This document shows positions 1 to 10,742 of a stretch of 64,000 nucleotides of DNA, piece by piece. Made by a program: the position numbers and the translations under genes. Each line of letters starts with the position of its first letter. Within the stretch, counting starts at the first letter, position 1. Source of the stretch: JAEUHZ01 sp964552795 (GTDB lineage: Bacteria > Planctomycetota > UBA1135 > GCA-002686595); NCBI GenBank assembly GCA_964552795.1, contig CAZKIO010000006.1, positions 1 through 64,000 on the forward strand, written 5' to 3'. The notes beneath the pieces were generated by a model that saw only the letters and a program-made list of their open reading frames with translations, did not search any database and had not been told where the DNA came from.

Positions 1-54
1 CCGGCCGACCTGCGCTCGCTGACGGAGTGGCTGCGGGCGAACCTGCCGGAGTAG
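1..54 (+). CDS. C-terminal end of an unidentified protein (partial)
   Basis: Only the last 17 codons are inside the window, ending in PADLRSLTEWLRANLPE and a TAG stop. The reading frame is open from base 1. The amphipathic Leu/Arg-rich helix is not diagnostic of any family, so no function is proposed. Confidence 0.5.
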   Translation, partial: PADLRSLTEWLRANLPE

Positions 55-251
55 GGGACCGCGTCGCGCGACCAGGCCGGAGTCCCGGCGACGGGATGGC
101 CCACGGCAGGACGGATCCGCGGCGGCATCCGGTTTCCGCCGCAGGCGGTAGGCGCCGCGCGGGGCTCGGATAGGAACGCGGCGGCGAGACGACCCGGCGC
201 GAACCCGTCCGCGTCCCGCGAACGCGCGCGCTGCTCTCCCAGGCGAAGACC
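55..251. promoter_or_regulatory. Intergenic leader with candidate -10 element
   Basis: No gene is visible here. A TAGGAA hexamer at 171-176 resembles the TANNNT -10 elements found before many genes of this window and would give a leader of about 70 nt for the gene at 252. A small CCGCC/GGCGG hairpin lies at 136-148. No -35 element is convincing. Confidence 0.3.
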
Positions 252-1391
252 ATGGACCTGAAGCTGCTCCTCTCGGCTGTCACCCTCGGCCTGTGTTGCG
301 CGTGCGCGGCGTCCGGCGCACGCGAAGCTCCAGCCGCGGGGAGCGAGCGGCCGGCGCCCGCGCTGGCCGAGAGGCACGCGCGGATCCACGCCGCGAGGTT
401 GGCGCACAACGAGCGGGAACAGCTCATCTTCGCCAGTCTGCGAGCCGATCCGGATGAGCAGGTCCAGCGGGCGCTGCTCGAGTCCCGCGCCGGCAGTCAG
501 CGGCAGCTGATCGACGCGCTGTGGCCGATCGTGGAGGAGGATCTTGCGGACGATGCCTCCGCGAGCGCGCTCCAGTCGATCGCGACCATGCACCACTCCG
601 AAGCCGATCGGGACCGCGCGATCGCGCTGCTCGCCCGGCACCACGTGAAGACGGCGCGCATGGCCGACTTCGCCTTCCTGTTCGAGGACTTCGTGGACGA
701 GATCGACGGCGTGCGGGCCCTGCTCGAGCGGGTGGCGGCCGAGAACCCCGCCGTCGACGCACGCGGCCAGGCGGCGTTCGCGCTCGCCCTGGCCGACGCT
801 GCCCGGGCGCACGACGAGGCATCGATCGCGGCGTGTGTCGAGCGGCTGCGGTCGGTCGCGGCCGCGTACCCGCAGGCGGAGTCCGGCAACTCCACCGTCG
901 CCCAGCGCGCCGAAGAGGAGATCGGGAAGCTGGAGGCCCACGGCATCGGCCGGCTCGCGCCCCAGATCGAGGGCGTCGGCGTCGACGGCGAGCCGCTGCG
1001 GCTCAGCGCGTACCGCGGCAAGGTCGTGATGCTCAGCTTCTGGGGCCACTGGTGAGGCCCGTGCCGGGGGCTGTACCCCTACGAGCGGTCGCTCGTGAAG
1101 CGCCTCGCCGCGGAGCCCTTCGCGCTGGTCGGGGTGAACTCGGATCGTGAGCGTGCGGAGGCCGCCGAGGCGATGCGCGCGAACGGCCTCGTCTGGCCCT
1201 CGTTCCACGACGGGCAGGGTGGACCGATCGCACGCGCCTGGCGGATCCGGGGATGGCCGACGATCGTCCTGATCGACGCCGACGGAATCATCCGTTTCCG
1301 CAGCGTGGGCGCCGACGAGTCCGTGATCGAGCACGCGCTCGCAGCGCTGATCGCGGCAGCCAAGGCCGGGCCGCGATCGGCAAGGCGCTGA
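252..1391 (+). CDS. Putative selenoprotein: exported thioredoxin-like (TlpA/AhpC-TSA-like) protein with UGA-encoded residue 268
   Basis: A conventional reading stops at the TGA at 1053-1055 after 267 residues. The same frame stays open past it to 1391 and would give 379 residues. Residues 1-25 form a hydrophobic export or lipoprotein-like signal. Residues about 30-230 are helical and not assigned. Residues about 235-379 form a thioredoxin fold: PQIEGVGVDGEPLRL, strand KVVMLSFWGHW, then UGA-Gly-Pro-Cys in place of the usual C-G-P-C, and further on the cis-proline signature GWPTIVLIDADG. The stop therefore sits exactly on the nucleophilic cysteine of the CxxC motif, the usual place for selenocysteine in thioredoxin-fold selenoproteins. 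Downstream hairpins suit a bacterial SECIS. The expected role is extracytoplasmic thiol/selenol redox chemistry. The alternative is a TGC/TGT-to-TGA nonsense mutation, but the sequence downstream keeps normal codon use and all fold signatures. Confidence 0.8.
1066..1096 (+). promoter_or_regulatory. Candidate bacterial SECIS hairpins downstream of UGA codon 268
   Basis: Two stem-loops follow the UGA at 1053-1055. The first pairs GGGG (1066-1069) with CCCC (1076-1079) around the loop GCUGUA, which starts 14 nt after the UGA. The second pairs ACGAGC (1081-1086) with GCUCGU (1091-1096) around the loop GGUC, which starts 31 nt after it. Bacterial SECIS elements lie inside the coding region shortly after UGA and have a G at the first or second apical-loop position; both hairpins satisfy this. 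Which one, if either, binds SelB cannot be decided by eye. Confidence 0.5.
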
Positions 1392-1401
1392 CCGCCCGGA
1401 C

Positions 1402-4242
1402 TCACGATTGCCACGTGACCGTCATCGCATTGGTCAAGTTGAAGGTCCCGCTCGTGCAGAACGCGGCAGCGTTGCGGTACCAGACCTGATACAGGCGCAT
1501 TCCCGGTGCCGCCACCTGACCAACCTGGGAGACCGGAGGATCACCGGCGAGCGGATAGCCGCAGGCTCCGGAGACGTTCAGGCGCGTGGCCAAGCGAATC
1601 ACGCTGCCGCCGGCACAGCGCAATCCGTCGCCGAACACACTGCCGAGCCCGCCGTTCACCGGCCCTGTTCCCTGGAACAGCAATGCGGAGGAGTTCGGCA
1701 TCTGTGTCGCCACCAGCCGGAACGAGTCCGCCTGCAGGCTGGGCGTGCCCTCGCTCACAAGTCTTCCGCCCGCGCCTAGCGAGTTGAGGCAGCCCGTTGC
1801 CGCGCCGGGCAGGCTGAAGTTCCCGCAGGGGCACGCCGTTGCGGATCCATCTCCCAGGCAACTCGGCGATCCGCTCGCGCCCGACCCCAGCCAGGCGCCG
1901 AGAAACGCCGAAGCGACGGGCTGCTCGTGCGGAGCCACGGACGGCGCATCGACCCCGACGAAATCGCCGCCCGCGAACAGCACGGGCCGGCCCACGGTCG
2001 GATCCACGTACGGTCGCAGCGCTGAGATCGGCCCCGCACGTGTGTACCCGCCGCAAGGGAGCCAGCCGCTACCTCCCCATCGCCAGAGACGAGCTGGCGA
2101 TCCCTCCGCTGCGTACAACTCGGCCCCGTGGAAGCCGTCGTCGAACACGCACAGTGCCGTTACGCCACCGAACGCGCCGCCGAGCGGGGACAGCGACTGG
2201 CCGTCCCACACGTGGACGCCGATCCCGTCGTACGCCACGCACAAGCGGGCCGGGTCCGGTCCGGCACCGTCGAAATCGAACACCGCGAGGTCGATCACCT
2301 CGAAGGTCGTCACGAGGCCACCCACCAACGACCAGGCCGTTCCGTTCCAGCGCACAAGGTTGTTCTTGGACTGCACTCCGCTCCCCGGCCAGGGCGTGGA
2401 CGCGTACTGGATGTTGCCCCCCAGGAACAGCGCAGGCGGGACGGGACCCGGCCCGTCTTCGTCGAAGACCTCGAGCGCTCGCACCGGGATCGTGTTTCCG
2501 AAGGGCGAGACGCCTCCGCTCACCGGTTCGAACGTCGACCCGTTCCAGCGCGCGATGTGTTCGGCGCTGCCCGGCAGATCGAGCCAGCCGCCAGCGAAGA
2601 GCTGCGGGCCTGCACCGTGCCCCTCGTCGAAGACCGCGAAGTCGTGGATCGTGCTGAAGTTCCCGATCCCGGAGTTGACCGCCTGAAGTGTGGTGCCGTC
2701 CCACGTGCCGACGGCCGGGGCCGCGGTGGATCCGCCCATGCCGATCCAGAGCACCTCGGGTGCGCCGCCCGGCCCGTCCGCATCGAAGGGCAGCATGGCC
2801 CGCGGGCCGTTCATGAGAGCGAATGACGGATCGAGCGGCCTCCAGTCGTAGCCGTCCCAGCGCGCGACGCGACCGGCGAGCACGTCGCCCGCGAGCGTGA
2901 AATCGCCGCCGGCGAACAACTCCGCGGGATGCGGTCCCGGGCCGTCGTCGTCCCAGGTCGCGAGCACCTGAACCGGTCCGTTCATGCCCCGTCCCAGGGC
3001 GCGCCAGCGTGAGCCGGTCCACTCCAGCGCGTTGGGCTCGCCGTTGATCGACGGATAGTGGCCGAGGCCGCCAGCGCACCAGACGCGCGCGCCGGTCCCG
3101 GCGTCGAACGATCCGAACGCGCGCACATCGCCGACGGGGCTTGCGGGCAGCGCCGACCAAGTCGTGCCGTCCCACAAGGCGGTGCGCGGTGCCGGGTGCT
3201 GCCCTCCCAGCGCATCGTCGTACCCGCCGAAGCTGCCTCCGACGAAGAGCGCGGATGCCGTGGGACCGGGGCCGTCGAAGTCGAAGGGCAAGAGCGCGCG
3301 CACGCCGTCCGTGCCGCCGACGGTCAGGCCGTAGGCGAGCTGAGACCAGGCGCTGCCGTTCCAGCGTGCGACGTATCCAGCGGGAGCGCCGCCGGCGCCC
3401 GTGAAGCCGCCGCCGGCGACCAGCACCCGCGGCCCGTTGTTCTCGTTGTAGGCAGCGAGCGCCCGGACCTCGCCGTTCACTCCCGCACCAAGGGGCAGCC
3501 ACATGTTCCCGTTCCAGCGCGCGATGTTGGCGGCCGCGACCCCGCCGATCTGGCTGAAGCTGCCGCCGGCGTGCAGCACCGTCGTCCCCTGGCCGAGGTC
3601 GTATTCGGCCAGGGCGTACACCTGCGCCTGACCGGTCGAGGAGTCCGGCGGGCCGACCGGAGTCCACGTGGTTCCATCGCGGCGCAGGACATAGGCGATC
3701 TGGCCCGCAGCGATCGTGAAACGGCCACCGGCGTACAAGCGCGCGATTCCGCTGGCGTCGGCGTGCACGATCAGAGTGTTCACGATGTCGGTCGGCAACA
3801 GTCCGGGAACGGCGGACCAAGCCTGCCCGTCGAAGCGCGCCAGACACGGCGTCGCGATCGTCGAGGTGCCGAGACCGACGCTGTTGAAGGTGCCGCCGAC
3901 GTACAGCGCTTCGCGTCCCGGCCCGATCCCATCGTCATCGAACACCGCGAGTGCGGTGATCGTTCCATTGAACTCGCCGGAGACGAACGACCAGCGGTCC
4001 CCGTCCCAGTACGGCAGCCGGCTGTCTGCCCCCGGCATCGAGTAGTCGAAGAGACGGGCCGCGTACATCCGGTGACGCAGTGGTCCGCCTCCGTCGGGAT
4101 CGAACGATTCGAACGGACCCTCCACCTGATGGCGACTGGGAGAGAACCAATGGCCCGACCAAGTCAGGGCCTGTGCCGTCGCGGTCTGGATCGCCAGCGT
4201 GGCGACGAGGGGAGTCCAGGCAGCCAGCGAGATGGGACGCAT
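1402..4242 (-). CDS. Secreted beta-propeller-like repeat protein with Cys-rich C-terminal module
   Basis: This 946-residue protein starts with a signal peptide (MRPISLAAWTPLVATLAIQ, cleavage near ATA-QA). The body has about ten degenerate repeats of the type LFAGGDF...ARWDG..W..L..G..G.V.AL, alternating with FD.DG.GP segments, as in kelch/Rax2-like or delta-60-type propellers. Residues about 795-946 are the shared C-terminal module: CLGDG, CPCGN, GCLNS, FGDGLRCAGG, WYRN and FCT. A start at 4242 is supported by a GGAGG ribosome-binding site just upstream and a TAGCAT element at 4318-4313. It converges on the selenoprotein gene, with 10 nt between the stops. Expected to be exported or surface-bound; the ligand is unknown. 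Confidence 0.8.
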   Translation of the reverse strand: MRPISLAAWTPLVATLAIQTATAQALTWSGHWFSPSRHQVEGPFESFDPDGGGPLRHRMYAARLFDYSMPGADSRLPYWDGDRWSFVSGEFNGTITALAVFDDDGIGPGREALYVGGTFNSVGLGTSTIATPCLARFDGQAWSAVPGLLPTDIVNTLIVHADASGIARLYAGGRFTIAAGQIAYVLRRDGTTWTPVGPPDSSTGQAQVYALAEYDLGQGTTVLHAGGSFSQIGGVAAANIARWNGNMWLPLGAGVNGEVRALAAYNENNGPRVLVAGGGFTGAGGAPAGYVARWNGSAWSQLAYGLTVGGTDGVRALLPFDFDGPGPTASALFVGGSFGGYDDALGGQHPAPRTALWDGTTWSALPASPVGDVRAFGSFDAGTGARVWCAGGLGHYPSINGEPNALEWTGSRWRALGRGMNGPVQVLATWDDDGPGPHPAELFAGGDFTLAGDVLAGRVARWDGYDWRPLDPSFALMNGPRAMLPFDADGPGGAPEVLWIGMGGSTAAPAVGTWDGTTLQAVNSGIGNFSTIHDFAVFDEGHGAGPQLFAGGWLDLPGSAEHIARWNGSTFEPVSGGVSPFGNTIPVRALEVFDEDGPGPVPPALFLGGNIQYASTPWPGSGVQSKNNLVRWNGTAWSLVGGLVTTFEVIDLAVFDFDGAGPDPARLCVAYDGIGVHVWDGQSLSPLGGAFGGVTALCVFDDGFHGAELYAAEGSPARLWRWGGSGWLPCGGYTRAGPISALRPYVDPTVGRPVLFAGGDFVGVDAPSVAPHEQPVASAFLGAWLGSGASGSPSCLGDGSATACPCGNFSLPGAATGCLNSLGAGGRLVSEGTPSLQADSFRLVATQMPNSSALLFQGTGPVNGGLGSVFGDGLRCAGGSVIRLATRLNVSGACGYPLAGDPPVSQVGQVAAPGMRLYQVWYRNAAAFCTSGTFNLTNAMTVTWQS

Positions 4243-4505
4243 GCGAGCCTCCGGTGCCGGCGTGAACAGGATCTCCGTGCGCGATGTGCGCGGGGGGGCG
4301 CCGGCGGGGGAGATGCTAGCGCCGCCGTGTCACTTCGGGCTGTGTCATGAACCGGAACCATGCGGAGCCCGAGCCGCGCGGGGCGCGTCGGGGCAACGGC
4401 ACCCGGCGGCTGGTCGAGCCGGCCCTCACGGCGGGAGATCACACGAGAGGCCAGGGGAGTGGGCAGCCCCGCCGCTGACAGTTGCTCGGGCTGGCGGCCG
4501 CGGAT
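4243..4505. promoter_or_regulatory. Intergenic region with promoter of the propeller-protein gene
   Basis: The minus-strand -10-like TAGCAT (4318-4313) and a GGAGG close to the start at 4242 are the recognisable signals. The remaining bases up to the stop of the next minus-strand gene at 4506 hold no open frame with convincing coding character and no T-rich terminator. Confidence 0.35.
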
Positions 4506-4883
4506 TCAAATCAGGATGGCCGTTGTGAGCCCGGCTACGAGCAGCAAGACGCCCGCGCCGCAGCCGCCGCGCTTGGCTTCGAGCTTCAGCGGGACCGAGT
4601 CGACCAGCTCCTTCGCGTCCTTCAGGCTCATGCCCGTGCGTTCGCGCAGGCGCTTCACGGCTTCGATCGCGTGGCCCGTCGACGCAAGCTGGCGCACGTC
4701 CTCGGGGAGTTCGCGCGCCGTGCCGCGCTCGAACGGCGGCAGCGGCTCGCCGGCTTCGAGCCGCTCGACCGCCGACTTCGCCTCGGCGAGGCCCATGCCG
4801 GTCAGCTCGCGCAGCAGCTTGATCGCCTCGATCTTGCGCCCCTGCGCCATCATTTCCGCGACACGCTGAGCGTCCGGGTGCAT
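4506..4883 (-). CDS. Tandem ribosomal bL12 C-terminal-domain-like protein with C-terminal membrane segment
   Basis: This 125-residue protein has two copies of a helix pattern very close to the C-terminal domain of ribosomal protein L7/L12: KIEAIKLLRELTGMGLAEAK (about residues 17-36) and AIEAVKRLRERTGMSLKDAK (about 74-93). A short GCGAGVLLLVAGLTTAILI tail looks like a single membrane anchor. It lacks the bL12 N-terminal dimerisation domain and is not the ribosomal protein itself. It begins 14 nt after the stop of the large upstream gene (4898-8428), so the two are probably co-transcribed. The L12 CTD recruits translational GTPases on ribosomes; whether this anchored relative binds ribosomes, GTPases or something else is unknown. 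Confidence 0.7.
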   Translation of the reverse strand: MHPDAQRVAEMMAQGRKIEAIKLLRELTGMGLAEAKSAVERLEAGEPLPPFERGTARELPEDVRQLASTGHAIEAVKRLRERTGMSLKDAKELVDSVPLKLEAKRGGCGAGVLLLVAGLTTAILI

Positions 4884-4897
4884 GCGGTCCTGCGCGC

Positions 4898-7800
4898 CTA
4901 GTCGAAGCTGATCGTGATCTTGCGCTCGCCCGTGCGCGAGAGGGTCACGGGCTTCGACTCGCTCCGCCCGTCCTGCAGCGTCGCGACCACGCGGTACTTC
5001 CCGGGCGCGAACGGGCCGAACTTCTGCTCCTCGAAGTCGAAGCCGCCGCTCTGGAAGCGCTCCATGATCTCGGACAGGCCGATCTGCCCGGCGATCTCGT
5101 GGCCGTCGGGATCGTAGACCTGGATCGATGCGACCAGCGGCTCCTTCTCGGCGCCCAGCACCTTCACGTGCAGCATCGAGCCCTTCTCCAGCACGATCCG
5201 GACGGCCGCCTTGCCGCCCTCCTCCAGGCGCACCGGCGCACTCTCGCTGCTCGACAGCGTGCCGGTGCGCGCGCGGAACGTGTAGCTGCCCGGTCCCAGA
5301 CCCAGGTAGTTCGCCGTGCCCGTGCCGTCGGAGGTCACGAACGAGAACTGGTCGACCTTGCGCCCGTCGCCGTCGCGCGCGAACACCACCGCGCCCGTGA
5401 CGGGCTTGCCCGCGTCGTCCACGATCGTGACCTCGATCGAACCTGGCGCCGTGAGCCGCAGGTCCAGGTCGCGCAGCCACTCGCCCTTCTCCAGTCGCAC
5501 GCCGCCGCGGCTCGTGCGTCCGTTGGCGGGGCTGGCGCCGCCGCCGAGCATCCCGACCAGCTCCGAACCGCCGGCGGAGACGGTGTACGTGCCGGCCTCG
5601 AGCCCCTGCGCGTCGTAGTTGCCCTCCGCGTCGGTGCGCAGCTCGTGGAACTGCCCGCCCCAGAACGTGCCGGGCCGGCCCGCGTCCTCGCGCGCGATCG
5701 AGACGCGCGTGCTGGCGGCGGGCTTGCCGTCGGGGCCGCGGACGAAACCGCTGATGCGGCCTTCGGGCAGCGCCACGTCCACCTCGTGGTGCGCGACCTT
5801 GGGAACGTCGACGCGCACCTCGTACACGCTCTGCGCGTCCATCTGCGGGCTCATGCGCTGGACCGAGACGTTGTGCGGCCCCGGCGCATCGAGCGTCAGC
5901 GCGAACGAGCCGTCCTTCTTCGTCTGCGCGGGCTTCAGGCCCGACAAGCCCTTGCCGCCGCTCGCCGGCGTGAACATCACCGTCGCGCCCGCGACCGGCA
6001 CGCCGGCATGCAGCACGCGCCCGCTGATCTGCACCGGGTCCTCGGGCGGAGCACCGAGCACGACGTGGGACTCGGTCCCGTCGGTGATCTCGGCCGTCGC
6101 CATCTTGAGCTTCGACATCATCGCCATCGGGTCGGGCTCCTCGCCGTCGCCGAACAGCCCGTCGCCCTTGGCCGGCATCGCGACGACCTGGTACGTGCCC
6201 GGATCGAGGTGCTCGAACTCGAAGCGGCCCTTGTTGTCCGAGAAGCCGATGTTCTGGCCGAAGCGCTTCATGTCCTGCACCTGGACCATCATCCCGGGCG
6301 CGGGCTTGCCGTCCTGGAACACCTCGCCGGTCAGCTTGCCGCCGACCAGGAGGCGCAGGACGAGGTCGCCGGCTTCCTGGCCGGCGACGAACTCCAGCGC
6401 CAGCTCGGGGCTGCGCGCGTACTCCTTGTGGTCGGCGACCAGCGCCACCTTGCCGGGCTTGAGGTTCTTCAACTCGAATCGGCCGCCGGCGTCCGTCGTC
6501 GCCTTGGGCACCGCGGCGCTGCTCAGCGCGCGGGCCCAGGCCGGCTGCCCGTCGTCGACCTCGACTTCGGCACCCACGACCGGCGTGCCCGCCGGGCTCA
6601 GCACGACCCCGCGCGCGGTGCACGCGCGCTGCAGCCGGTACGTGACCGGTTCGGCGTCGTCCGCGAGCGGCAGCGAGAGCTCCAGCGGATCGGACTCGGC
6701 GAAGCCCTCCGCGTTCGCGCGCAGCTTCCATTTGCCGTCGTGCAGGCCGGACAGCAGGAAGGTGCCGTCCTCCGTGTCGAACGATTCGGACCGCTGTTCC
6801 TGTCCCACCTCGGCCAGCATCCCGGTGCCCACCGAGTTGCCGGCGATCGTGAACTTCGCGATCGGCTGGTCGAGCGCGTCGATCACGCGTCCGCGCACGC
6901 CGGTCGGCGGCCTCAGCACGAGCGCCAGCTCGCTGCCCGGCTTGACGCCGTCGGCGCGCGCGCGGTGTTCGTGCCGCCGCTGGACGGCGCGTTTCTCGTC
7001 CTTGAGCCGCTCCTCGTCCTTTGGTGCGAGGGCGCTGGCCTGCACCGTGAACGGGCCCGCGCCCAGGCCGCGCACCTGGAACCTGCCGTCGGCGCCCGTC
7101 TCGCCCTGGCCGCGCGCGCCGCGCAACGCGTTGAACGCGCCCATTCCGCCCAGTTGCGAGCGGTCGAACGTGACGTCGACCTCGATGCCGGCGGCGGGCC
7201 GCCCGTCCGGCCAGTGCAGCGTCCCGGTGATCGCCGCGCCGCGCGAGAGCTCGAGCACGACGTCCGTGACCACGCCCCCGTCCTGCAGATCCACCTTCGA
7301 GCCGGCGCTCTCCAGCCAGTCGTCCGCCTGCGCCTTGACCTCGGCCGGGCCGGGCATCACGCCCACGAGCTCGAACGAACCGTCCGCGGCCGTCTTCGCG
7401 CTGCGGACGGTGCGGTCGTCGAAGCCGAACCAACTGCCCTTGCGCTTGGCCATCACCTCGGCGCCCGGGATCGGTGCGCCGTCGTCGCCGCGCACCGTGC
7501 CGCGCACCGTGCCGCCGACCTTGAACTCCAGCGTGACCGGGCTCCCGCGGCCCGCGACGAGCTCGATCTCGCCGACCTCGACGTTCGCCAGCTTCTCCGG
7601 CGCGGCGCGCAGGTCGACCGCCGCCGTCGCGGGCAGCGCGCGGAACTCGAACGCGCCGCCGGCGATGGCGGCGCGGCGCCGCGAGCGGCCGATGTTCATG
7701 AACTGGTTGTCCATCGCCTGGACGTTGGTCTCCAGCGTGACCTCCAGGCCCTCGATCTCGGCGAGCTCGCGGCCCGCCGGCACGCGCGCGTCGCCGGTGA

Positions 7801-8428
7801 TCCACGCGCCGCACTCGGTCTGCAGCTCGATGCGCTGCGCTGCGTCCCGGGGGTCGAACTCGCGGCTGTCGGACTGGAACCAGGAGCGTCCGATCGCGAT
7901 CAGGTGGACCTTCTCGAGCGACTCGGGGACTTCGACACGGAAGCGCCCGTCGGCCCCTGCGCGCACCATTCCGGCGAGGCGCACCGGCGCGGCGGCCACG
8001 TCGTCCAGGTCGAAACCGAAGGGATCGCGACCGCGTTCGCGGGCGCGGTTCTCGCTGCGCAATCCACGCAAGGCATCGTCGATGTCGCAGGCGCGGTTCA
8101 CGGCCAGCACGTCGACCTCCTCGTCGGGGTTGCAGCCCGCCGGCGGCAGCACACGACCCTCGACCGCGACCTTCGGCTCGTCCGGTTTCGCCGAGGTGCG
8201 TTCGCCGGCGGCCGCGGTCGCCGCGGCGTCGGGAGCGGCGAGGTCGGCCGCAGCGGCGTCCGACTGGTCGCGCAGCGCGACGCCGTCGCGTTCCCCGGCC
8301 GGGGCGGAGGCGCCTCCCGGACGCGCCGCGCCGGGAGTCGAGCCGTCCAGCACCAGCCAGGCGAAGAGGCCGACGAAAGCGGCCGCCATGACGGCCAACA
8401 GACACGCGAGGAGGAGGGGTCGTTTCAT
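4898..8428 (-). CDS. Large carboxypeptidase-regulatory-like (CarboxypepD_reg) repeat protein
   Basis: This 1176-residue protein has an N-terminal membrane/signal segment (LLLACLLAVMAAAFVGLFAW, about residues 5-24) followed by an Asp/Glu/Ala-rich linker. The rest is a long series of 80-100-residue beta-sandwich repeats with recurring signatures such as GTVRGDDGAPIPGAEV, TAADGSFELVGVMPG, VLSPAGTPVVGAEVEV, DAGGRFELKNLKPG and LDPGTYQVVAMP. These are typical of transthyretin-like carboxypeptidase regulatory domains, used for adhesion or scaffolding at the cell surface. No peptidase active site is visible. A TAGCAT element on the minus strand (8479-8474) may be its promoter, divergent from the mutase operon. 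It is followed at 14 nt by the bL12-like gene. Confidence 0.8.
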   Translation of the reverse strand: MKRPLLLACLLAVMAAAFVGLFAWLVLDGSTPGAARPGGASAPAGERDGVALRDQSDAAAADLAAPDAAATAAAGERTSAKPDEPKVAVEGRVLPPAGCNPDEEVDVLAVNRACDIDDALRGLRSENRARERGRDPFGFDLDDVAAAPVRLAGMVRAGADGRFRVEVPESLEKVHLIAIGRSWFQSDSREFDPRDAAQRIELQTECGAWITGDARVPAGRELAEIEGLEVTLETNVQAMDNQFMNIGRSRRRAAIAGGAFEFRALPATAAVDLRAAPEKLANVEVGEIELVAGRGSPVTLEFKVGGTVRGTVRGDDGAPIPGAEVMAKRKGSWFGFDDRTVRSAKTAADGSFELVGVMPGPAEVKAQADDWLESAGSKVDLQDGGVVTDVVLELSRGAAITGTLHWPDGRPAAGIEVDVTFDRSQLGGMGAFNALRGARGQGETGADGRFQVRGLGAGPFTVQASALAPKDEERLKDEKRAVQRRHEHRARADGVKPGSELALVLRPPTGVRGRVIDALDQPIAKFTIAGNSVGTGMLAEVGQEQRSESFDTEDGTFLLSGLHDGKWKLRANAEGFAESDPLELSLPLADDAEPVTYRLQRACTARGVVLSPAGTPVVGAEVEVDDGQPAWARALSSAAVPKATTDAGGRFELKNLKPGKVALVADHKEYARSPELALEFVAGQEAGDLVLRLLVGGKLTGEVFQDGKPAPGMMVQVQDMKRFGQNIGFSDNKGRFEFEHLDPGTYQVVAMPAKGDGLFGDGEEPDPMAMMSKLKMATAEITDGTESHVVLGAPPEDPVQISGRVLHAGVPVAGATVMFTPASGGKGLSGLKPAQTKKDGSFALTLDAPGPHNVSVQRMSPQMDAQSVYEVRVDVPKVAHHEVDVALPEGRISGFVRGPDGKPAASTRVSIAREDAGRPGTFWGGQFHELRTDAEGNYDAQGLEAGTYTVSAGGSELVGMLGGGASPANGRTSRGGVRLEKGEWLRDLDLRLTAPGSIEVTIVDDAGKPVTGAVVFARDGDGRKVDQFSFVTSDGTGTANYLGLGPGSYTFRARTGTLSSSESAPVRLEEGGKAAVRIVLEKGSMLHVKVLGAEKEPLVASIQVYDPDGHEIAGQIGLSEIMERFQSGGFDFEEQKFGPFAPGKYRVVATLQDGRSESKPVTLSRTGERKITISFD

Positions 8429-8594
8429 GGGGGCTCCCGAAGCGTCGGGCGCGGATCACGCGCGGGGGAGTGGATGCTACGGCTTGCAAGCGCGGATCTT
8501 CGACCGGGTGTCCGCGTTTCCTCCCCGAAGCCGCGGCGGGACGCGCCGCGGCCGCGCCGCTAGAATGCCACGCCCGCCGAACGGCCGGCGCACG
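8429..8594. promoter_or_regulatory. Divergent promoter region
   Basis: On the minus strand TAGCAT (8479-8474) faces the repeat-protein gene. On the plus strand TAGAAT (8561-8566) lies about 28 nt before the mutase ATG at 8595. An in-frame ATG at 8565 overlaps this hexamer and is therefore unlikely to be the start. No operator-like palindrome stands out. Confidence 0.4.
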
Positions 8595-10280
<1,686 letters not shown>

Positions 10281-10742
10281 ATGTCGACGCTGCACGTTCC
10301 GCACGCGATCCAGGGCGTTGTCAAGGGCCTGCACCACGTGGCGATCGCGGTGAAGAGCCTGGCCGAGGCGCGCCCCGCGTACGAACTGGCGCTGGGCCTC
10401 GTGGCGACCGAACCCGAGCACGTGCCGGACCAGAAGGTCAACGTCCTCGTCCTGTTCGCCGGTGCTCAGCGCATCGAGCTGGTCGAGCCCGCGTCGGCGG
10501 ATTCGCCGATCACGAAGTTCCTCGAGAAGCACGGCGGGGGGATCCACCACCTGGCGTGGAAGGTCGACGACGTGGCCGCGGCGATCGCGCACCTGAAGCA
10601 GCACGGCGTGCGCCTGATCGACGAGGCGCCGCGGCCCGGCGCGCACGGCACGACGATCGCGTTCGTGCACCCCAAGGCGACCGGCGGCGTGCTGATGGAG
10701 CTGGTGCAGGAGCCGCGCGGAGCGAAGGATGGACGTCCATGA
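10281..10742 (+). CDS. mce: Methylmalonyl-CoA epimerase
   Basis: This 153-residue glyoxalase/VOC-fold protein interconverts (S)- and (R)-methylmalonyl-CoA between the carboxylase and the mutase. Metal-binding and family segments are clear: GLHHVAIAVKSL (first His), IELVEP (Glu), GGIHHLAWKVDDV (second His) and GVLMELVQ (second Glu). Its start follows the mutase stop directly (TAG then ATG), with GGAGGTG inside the end of the mutase gene as ribosome-binding site. It overlaps the next gene by ATGA. Length and motif order match the family. Confidence 0.93.
   Translation: MSTLHVPHAIQGVVKGLHHVAIAVKSLAEARPAYELALGLVATEPEHVPDQKVNVLVLFAGAQRIELVEPASADSPITKFLEKHGGGIHHLAWKVDDVAAAIAHLKQHGVRLIDEAPRPGAHGTTIAFVHPKATGGVLMELVQEPRGAKDGRP

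Noticed and set aside
252..1055. Annotating the 267-residue product as the complete protein
   Set aside because: It would end one residue before the thioredoxin active site and leave a headless downstream frame; the read-through reading explains both parts.
4495..4520. GATTCAAATC string resembling a tRNA T-arm
   Set aside because: The flanking bases do not form an acceptor or anticodon arm and no CCA end is present; it is the 3' end of the bL12-like gene. No tRNA or rRNA was found in the window.
8565..8594. Earlier in-frame ATG (8565) for methylmalonyl-CoA mutase
   Set aside because: It overlaps the TAGAAT promoter element and would add an Arg/Pro-rich decapeptide without family similarity.
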